The notes under the pieces were generated by a model, which saw nothing but the letters and a program-made list of their open reading frames with translations, did no database searches and was not told the origin of the DNA. A DNA stretch of 9,154 nucleotides from Myxococcales bacterium. Its GTDB lineage: Bacteria > Myxococcota_A > UBA9160 > JALSIO01. Positions 5,233 to 9,154 of this stretch are shown piece by piece. Location of the stretch: assembly GCA_026989995.1 (NCBI GenBank), contig JALSIO010000764.1, positions 1 through 9,154 of the forward strand, written 5' to 3'. A program made the position numbers and the translations under genes. Position 1 is the stretch's first letter. Each line of letters opens with the position of its first letter.

Positions 5233-6036
5233 GTGCCCTGGAAGTTCGCCACGGTCGACGGGATCGCGATCCACCTTCTCTACCGGGGGCGGACCACCCT
5301 GCCCGAGCTCCCGCCGGACACCGGCCGCGGCCACCCGGTGCTCGGCCTCCACGGACGGGCCGGGACCGCGGCGGACCTCGCCGCCCTCCTCGACGACCTC
5401 GCCCGGGACCACAGCCCCATGGCCTTCGACATGCCCGGCCACGGGCGGTCGGGGGGCACCGAGAGCCTGGGCTCGGTGGAGGCCCTCGCCGAGCTCACCC
5501 TCTCCCTGGTGGCGAGGCTCGGGCTGCGCCGCGTGGTCCTCCTCGGCGAGGACCTCGGCGGGGCGGTGGCCCTCGCGGCGGCTGCCCGGCGCCCGGATCT
5601 CGTGGCGGCCCTGGTCCTGGCCTCCACGCCGGATCGCTTCGAGGTTCCGGAGGAGGCGATCGCACGGCTCGAGCGGGTGGTTCGCGGACGGGAGCGGCGG
5701 CAATTCGACCGCTCCGGATTCGGCCCGGAGACGCCCCGGGAGGTCTTCGGGCGGGCCTTCGCCTCCTTCATGCAGGTGGATCCGCGGGTGCAGCTCGGCG
5801 ACCTCCGCGCGGCGGGCGGATTCGACGCCGGGGCGGTCGGGCTTCCCCCGGTCCCGGCCGTGGTGCTCGCCGGGGCCGCGGCGTCGGACGCGGCGCGGGA
5901 GCGCACCCGGGCGCTGGCGGCCCGGCTTTCGGCCGAGGTCCGGGAGGTGCCCGGGGCCGGGTGGCATCTGTTTCTCGAAGCGCCGGCGGCGGTGGCGGAA
6001 GCCGTCCGGGACTGCCTGGCCGGGGTCGCGCCGTGA
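5233..6036 (+). CDS. Alpha/beta hydrolase with Asp nucleophile
   Basis: A 267-aa cytoplasmic alpha/beta-hydrolase-fold protein and the first gene of the operon. Fold marks are the oxyanion motif LGLHGRAG (37-44), AFDMPGHGRSGG (64-75), the nucleophile elbow LLGEDLGGAVAL (103-114), and the C-terminal catalytic His in GWHLFLEAP (His245). The elbow reads G-E-D-L-G, so the nucleophile at residue 107 is Asp rather than Ser. That pattern is typical of epoxide hydrolases and haloalkane dehalogenases, not esterases or C-C hydrolases. The third catalytic acid is not clear; D219 in GAAASDAARE is at about the right place. GTG 5233 gives a normal N-terminus (MPWKFATVDGIAIHLLYRG). Its stop overlaps the thiolase start (GTGA), which implies translational coupling and a shared pathway. 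The substrate is unknown. Confidence 0.85.
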   Translation: MPWKFATVDGIAIHLLYRGRTTLPELPPDTGRGHPVLGLHGRAGTAADLAALLDDLARDHSPMAFDMPGHGRSGGTESLGSVEALAELTLSLVARLGLRRVVLLGEDLGGAVALAAAARRPDLVAALVLASTPDRFEVPEEAIARLERVVRGRERRQFDRSGFGPETPREVFGRAFASFMQVDPRVQLGDLRAAGGFDAGAVGLPPVPAVVLAGAAASDAARERTRALAARLSAEVREVPGAGWHLFLEAPAAVAEAVRDCLAGVAP

Positions 6037-7193
6037 GTCTCTCGGGGAAGGTCGCCATCGTGGGCGTGCACGAGCACGAGACCCGCCGGGCGCCGGACAA
6101 GGGCGAGAAGCAGATCATGGCCGAGTGCGCGCGGGCGGCGCTCGCGGACTGCGGCCTGTCCAAGTCCGACGTGGATGGACTTTTCGCCGCGAGCATGTCC
6201 CTCGGCATCATGGGCGTGGTGGAGGTGGCGGAGTACCTCGATCTCGAGCCGCGCTACCTCGACGGGACGAACATCGGGGGCTCCTCCTTCGTCGCCCACG
6301 TCTCCCACGCCGCCGCGGCCATCGAGGCGGGGCTCTGCGAGGTGGCCCTCATCCTGTACGGAAGCACGGCCGCTTCGAAGGCCATGGCCATCGGCACGGG
6401 GATGGGGGGCGGTTCGCGGGACCCGGGCCGCGCCTTCGTGGCCCCCTTCGGCCTCACCACGGTGGGAAGCTACGCGCTCGTCGCGAAGCTCCACATGGAG
6501 CGCTACGGGACGCGGCCGGAGGAGCTCGCCGAGATCGCCGTCGCCACCCGCAGCCACGCGGCGCTGAACCCCCACGCGCTCCTGCGGGACCCGATCACCG
6601 TGGAGGACGTCCTCGCGAGCCGGATCATCTCCGACCCCCTGCACCTCCTAGACTGTTGCATCATCACGGACGGGGGCGGTGCCGTCGTGCTGACCTCCAC
6701 CGAACGGGCCCGGGACCTCGCCAGACCGCCGGTGCGGGTCCTCGGCTGCGGGGAAGCCGTGCGCCACCAGGGAAGTGGCCGTCCCGATCTGCTCGACATC
6801 GCGGCGCGGCAGTCCGGCGAGCAGGCGCTCGGCATGGCGGGTGTCTCCCACCGGGAGATCGACTTCTGCACGATCTACGACTCGTTCACGATCACCGTGC
6901 TCCTCACCCTCGAGGCCCTCGGCTTCTGCAAGCCGGGAGAGGGCGGGGCCTTCGTCTCCGGGGGGCGGATCGCGCTCGGAGGCGAGCTCCCGGTCAACCC
7001 CGACGGAGGCGGGCTCTCCTCCAACCATCCGGGGATGCGGGGGATCTTCCTGGTGATCGAGGCGGTGCGGCAGCTCCGGGGCGAGTGCGGCCCCCGCCAG
7101 GTCGAGGGCGCCGAGGTCGGCCTGGTCCACGGCACGGGGGGAAGCCTCGGGCTCCTGCACAGCGGCGCCACCCTGGTGCTGGGGCGGGACTGA
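6033..7193 (+). CDS. Thiolase-fold protein lacking catalytic cysteines, Ltp2-like
   Basis: A 386-aa thiolase-superfamily protein of the SCP-x/lipid-transfer type, close in size to mycobacterial Ltp2. Where thiolases carry the acylated Cys, this protein reads TNIGGSSFVAH (79-89), with no Cys. Near the C-terminus the usual C-x-G is replaced by HGTGG (366-370). The His of the GHP motif is kept (SNHPGMRG, 330-337). Also present are DCCIITDGGGAVVL (207-220), IYDSFT (281-286) and LEALGFCKPGEGG (293-305), typical of thiolase-like proteins that pair with DUF35 partners. Loss of the nucleophile argues against Claisen chemistry; retro-aldol cleavage of a beta-hydroxyacyl-CoA, as in Ltp2, is the best-known precedent. 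The GTG start overlaps the hydrolase stop. The DUF35 gene follows after 8 nt, as expected for an obligate complex. Fold assignment is firm; the reaction is inferred. Confidence 0.88.
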   Translation: MSLSGKVAIVGVHEHETRRAPDKGEKQIMAECARAALADCGLSKSDVDGLFAASMSLGIMGVVEVAEYLDLEPRYLDGTNIGGSSFVAHVSHAAAAIEAGLCEVALILYGSTAASKAMAIGTGMGGGSRDPGRAFVAPFGLTTVGSYALVAKLHMERYGTRPEELAEIAVATRSHAALNPHALLRDPITVEDVLASRIISDPLHLLDCCIITDGGGAVVLTSTERARDLARPPVRVLGCGEAVRHQGSGRPDLLDIAARQSGEQALGMAGVSHREIDFCTIYDSFTITVLLTLEALGFCKPGEGGAFVSGGRIALGGELPVNPDGGGLSSNHPGMRGIFLVIEAVRQLRGECGPRQVEGAEVGLVHGTGGSLGLLHSGATLVLGRD

Positions 7194-7200
7194 GGGGGGG
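7192..7200 (+). promoter_or_regulatory. Purine-rich ribosome binding site of the DUF35 gene
   Basis: GAGGGGGGG overlaps the thiolase stop codon and ends 1 nt before the ATG at 7202. Its 5' part would be at normal Shine-Dalgarno spacing, so it links translation of the two genes. Confidence 0.4.
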
Positions 7201-7201
7201 C

Positions 7202-7624
7202 ATGCCGGGGGACCTGCGCCATCCGTGGCCTGCGGCGAGCTGGGAGACCCTCGGCTTCTGGGAGGGCTGTGGCCGGGGCGAGCTCGTGCTCCAGCGCTGC
7301 CGGGACTGCGGGGCCGTGCAGCACCCGCCCCGCGGCGTCTGCGGGCAGTGTCTCGGTGCGGGCATCTCCCACTTCGTCGCCTCCGGCCGCGGGCGGGTGC
7401 ACACCTTCACGGTGACCTGGCAGAACCAGATCGAGCCCTTCCGCAGCGCCTGCCCCTACGTGCTGGCGTGGGTGGAGATCGACGAGGGACCCCGCATCCT
7501 CACCAACATCGTGGGCTGCGATCCGGGTCGGGTGCGGATCGGCATGCCGGTGGAGGTGGACTTCGCCCGGCCCGAGGGACAGGGCGAGGAGGACCTCGCC
7601 GTTCCGAGATTCCGGCCGCGATGA
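7202..7624 (+). CDS. DUF35 zinc-ribbon/OB-fold acyl-CoA partner protein
   Basis: A 140-aa DUF35 protein. The N-terminal helix (SWETLGFWEGCGRGELVLQRC) leads into a zinc ribbon with Cys33, 36, 47 and 50 (CRDCG, then CGQC). An OB-fold follows, with GRGRVHTFTVTW (62-73), PYVLAWVEIDEGPRILTNI (85-103) and the terminal strand GMPVEVDFARPEG. DUF35 proteins dock onto thiolase-fold enzymes and help bind or channel the CoA substrate, as in archaeal thiolase/HMG-CoA synthase and in the Ltp2-ChsH2 aldolase complex. All four zinc ligands are intact. It sits directly after the cysteine-less thiolase, its likely partner, and its stop overlaps the PHP start (ATGA). In ChsH2 this domain is fused behind a MaoC-like domain; here it is a separate gene. 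Confidence 0.92.
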   Translation: MPGDLRHPWPAASWETLGFWEGCGRGELVLQRCRDCGAVQHPPRGVCGQCLGAGISHFVASGRGRVHTFTVTWQNQIEPFRSACPYVLAWVEIDEGPRILTNIVGCDPGRVRIGMPVEVDFARPEGQGEEDLAVPRFRPR

Positions 7625-8247
7625 TCCTCGACCTCCACAACCACTCGGTGCGCTCCGACGACGCCCGCGCCCGGGTTCGGAACTACTGCGAGTGGATCCG
7701 CAAACGGGATCTCCCCCTCGATGGATTCGTGCTCACCGAGCACCGCCTCTTCGACGCGGAGTCCGACTACCGGCCCCTCGAGGACGAGTTCGGCGTCGCG
7801 ATCCTGAAGGGCAGCGAGGTGGAGACCGACTACGGGCACGTGCTGCTTTTCGGGGTGAACCCCGATCTCCTCGCCGCCTTCGACTTCTCCCGGGTGGACC
7901 TCCCCCTCGAGCTGGTCCTGCGGGAGGCCGAGCGGTGCGGCGCGGTCGCGGTACCCTGTCATCCCGGCCGGCCGAACGTGGGCCTCTTCGCCCACTTCGA
8001 GCGGCGTGGACCCGTCCCGGGGGTGCGCATCGTCGAGGTCTGGAACGGCGGGAGCCGCGGGCAGGAGGACGAGCTGGCCCGGCGCCGGGCCGCCGAATGC
8101 GGATACCTGGGCATCGGGGGGAGCGACGCGCACATCGTGAGCCACATCGGGCGGTGCGCGACCCGCTTCGCGGATGAGATCCGAACCGAGGAGGACCTGG
8201 TGGCCGCGCTCCGGAGCGGCCGCTTCGAGGCGGTATCGTGGAAGTAG
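7621..8247 (+). CDS. PHP-domain metallohydrolase
   Basis: A 208-aa stand-alone PHP (polymerase and histidinol phosphatase) domain protein. The metal ligands appear complete: HNH (H6, H8), TEH (E40, H41), the Glu in GSEVETDYGH (E66) with H73, CHP (H114), and SDAH (D169, H171). Family members are metal-dependent phosphoesterases such as histidinol phosphatase or nucleotide-3',5'-bisphosphate phosphatase. It carries no polymerase or other extra domain. The ATG overlaps the DUF35 stop, and its own 3' end overlaps the next gene by 10 bp, so it is embedded in the acyl-CoA operon. Its role there is unclear: it could hydrolyse a phosphorylated or CoA-derived intermediate, or use PHP chemistry on a non-phosphate substrate. 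Family assignment is firm, substrate unknown. Confidence 0.9.
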   Translation: MILDLHNHSVRSDDARARVRNYCEWIRKRDLPLDGFVLTEHRLFDAESDYRPLEDEFGVAILKGSEVETDYGHVLLFGVNPDLLAAFDFSRVDLPLELVLREAERCGAVAVPCHPGRPNVGLFAHFERRGPVPGVRIVEVWNGGSRGQEDELARRRAAECGYLGIGGSDAHIVSHIGRCATRFADEIRTEEDLVAALRSGRFEAVSWK

Positions 8248-8690
8248 ACCTGGACGAACTTCGACAGAGATGGGTCGGTCACGACTTCGACGTGGCCGAG
8301 TTCCAAGTCGACACCCGGCGGATGCTCGAGTGGGCCGAGAGCTGTGGGGAGGAGGAGCCCCGCTTCACGGATCCGGAGCATCCGGACTTCCAGGCCCACC
8401 CGACCTTCACGGCGCAGTTCGTGAGCCGGAAGATGTTCCCCGAGGACTTCCCGCTGATCCAGAAGGGATTCTTCATGATCGACGGCGGCAAGAGCGTGAC
8501 CTGCCTCGCTCCCATCCGCCCGGCCGACCGGCTCACCGCCCGGAGCCGCATCGCCGACATCTACGAGAAGACCGGTCGCTCCGGGAACATGATCTTCGTG
8601 GTGCACCGGATGAGCTTCGAGAACCAGCACGGGGTCCCGGTCTCGGTGGTGGACTGGAAGCTGATCCAGAAGCCGGGGGGAAGGGCGTGA
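8238..8690 (+). CDS. MaoC-like hot-dog protein (FAS1-type dehydratase N-domain)
   Basis: A 150-aa single hot-dog domain of the MaoC dehydratase N-terminal type. Visible parts are the early helix RRMLEWAESCGEEEPRFTDPE (28-47), a proline-bearing segment HPTFTAQFV (54-62), IDGGKSVTCLAPIRPADRL (81-99), and the strand pair DIYEKTGRSGNMIFVVHRMSFENQHG (107-132), characteristic of this family. The hydratase signature G-D-x-N-P-x-H is degenerate: it reads GEEEPRF, so the catalytic Asp and His are replaced by Glu38 and Phe43. This is expected of the non-catalytic half of a double hot-dog heterodimer, as in the MaoC-like part of ChsH2. GTG 8238 overlaps the PHP gene by 10 bp, and the stop overlaps the next hot-dog gene (GTGA). 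It most likely pairs with that product. Confidence 0.85.
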   Translation: MEVDLDELRQRWVGHDFDVAEFQVDTRRMLEWAESCGEEEPRFTDPEHPDFQAHPTFTAQFVSRKMFPEDFPLIQKGFFMIDGGKSVTCLAPIRPADRLTARSRIADIYEKTGRSGNMIFVVHRMSFENQHGVPVSVVDWKLIQKPGGRA

Positions 8691-9106
8691 GCGATCTCGA
8701 GTCCGGCGTCCGCTTCGAGGACGTGGAGCTCGGGGACGATCTCCCCGAGCTCGAGCCCGACGTCTCCGCCGAGCGCGTGCGGCGCTTCGCCCGCGCCGCC
8801 GGCATGAACCACCCGCGCTTCACCGACCCGGAGAAGGCCCGGGCGGAGGGCCTTCCCGGCGCGATCGTGCCGGGGATCATGAGCCAGGCACTGCTCGCGG
8901 TGATGATCCACCGCTGGGCGCCCGGCTGCACCATCCGAAAGCTCGACACCGTCTTCCGGGCGCCGGTCCTGGTGGATTCCCGCCCCGTGCTCCGCGGCGT
9001 CGTCACCGATGTCGACGAGGACGAGCGGACGGTGGAGATCGACCTCACCGTGGCCGACGAGGCGGGCGAGACCCGCGTGGTGGGCACGGCGATCGTCGAG
9101 CTCTGA
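8687..9106 (+). CDS. MaoC-like hot-dog protein (ChsH1/HadB-like)
   Basis: A 139-aa MaoC-type hot-dog protein. The hot-dog helix region is VRRFARAAGMNHPRFTDPEK (31-50), then ARAEGLPGAIVPGIMSQALLA (51-71), matching the D-x3-A-x3-G ... I-x2-G-M pattern of (R)-hydratases. TVFRAPVLVDSRPVLRGVVTDV (88-109) and the terminal strand VVGTAIVEL complete the fold. The active-site signature G-D-x-N-P-x-H reads GMNHPRF: Asp becomes Met40, Asn becomes His42 and His becomes Phe45. The usual hydratase dyad is therefore missing although the scaffold is intact. GTG 8687 overlaps the preceding stop. It shares PRFTDPE with its neighbour, consistent with two halves of one heteromeric enzyme. It could be a hydratase with relocated residues, a thioesterase-like protein or an acyl-CoA binding subunit. 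It is the last gene of the operon in view. Confidence 0.85.
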   Translation: MSDLESGVRFEDVELGDDLPELEPDVSAERVRRFARAAGMNHPRFTDPEKARAEGLPGAIVPGIMSQALLAVMIHRWAPGCTIRKLDTVFRAPVLVDSRPVLRGVVTDVDEDERTVEIDLTVADEAGETRVVGTAIVEL

Positions 9107-9110
9107 GGAT

Positions 9111-9127
9111 CCCGCCGCCCCGGCGGG
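9111..9127 (+). terminator. GC hairpin after the operon, candidate terminator
   Basis: CCCGCCG (9111-9117) and CGGCGGG (9121-9127) form a perfect 7-bp stem with a CCC loop, 4 nt after the stop of the last hot-dog gene. Only a weak pyrimidine run (TCTCCCC) follows, so it may attenuate rather than end transcription. Confidence 0.4.
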
Positions 9128-9141
9128 TCTCCCCACCATCA

Positions 9142-9149
9142 GAGGGGAG
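9142..9149 (+). promoter_or_regulatory. Probable Shine-Dalgarno of a gene starting past the window
   Basis: GAGGGGAG lies 5 nt from the right edge (9154). This is the correct distance for a start codon at or just beyond base 9155 on the plus strand. The next gene would then be under 60 bp from the operon. Confidence 0.4.
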
Positions 9150-9154
9150 TCACC

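Noticed and set aside
5280..6644. 454-codon minus-strand frame across the hydrolase and thiolase
   Set aside because: It is antisense to two genes with clear catalytic motifs and has no recognisable domain.

Overview
This is chromosomal DNA of a very GC-rich bacterium (GC looks to be above 70% by eye, with G or C in nearly every third codon position). Gene content fits an uncultured soil or marine lineage such as Myxococcota, Binatota or another former deltaproteobacterium, but nothing here fixes the taxonomy. I see no transposase, integrase, CRISPR array, tRNA or rRNA. Base and codon use look uniform, so the window reads as stable chromosome.

Left part (1-3832). A small unrecognised gene (1-330, +) converges on a PAS plus LuxR-type HTH regulator (475-1128, -). 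Across a 195-bp divergent promoter region lies mutM (1324-2202, +), the formamidopyrimidine-DNA glycosylase, followed by an NFACT/RqcH-like gene (2273-3832, +). The divergent region carries two CRP/FNR-like palindromes, TGTGA-N6-TCACA and TGTGG-N6-TCACA, exactly 40 bp apart.

Middle (3833-5232). A 209-bp convergent intergenic region holds two hairpins and a 13-bp direct repeat. Next is a minus-strand kinase of the APH fold resembling N-acetylhexosamine 1-kinase (NahK). A 60-bp divergent gap separates it from the operon to the right.

Right part (5233-9106). Six plus-strand genes overlap or nearly touch: an alpha/beta hydrolase with an Asp nucleophile, a thiolase-fold protein lacking the thiolase cysteines, a DUF35 zinc-ribbon/OB-fold protein, a PHP-domain metallohydrolase, and two small MaoC-type hot-dog proteins. 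Leaving aside the hydrolase and the PHP protein, the set matches the parts of the actinobacterial cholesterol side-chain retro-aldol module: Ltp2 aldolase, the DUF35 and MaoC-like halves of ChsH2, and ChsH1. Here the ChsH2-like halves are separate genes, a PHP gene sits between them, and both hot-dog proteins lack the usual Asp/His dyad. I infer an acyl-CoA side-chain or ring-processing pathway of unknown substrate; this operon is the most interesting part of the window. A GC-rich hairpin follows it, and a Shine-Dalgarno-like stretch at the right edge suggests another plus-strand gene starts just outside.
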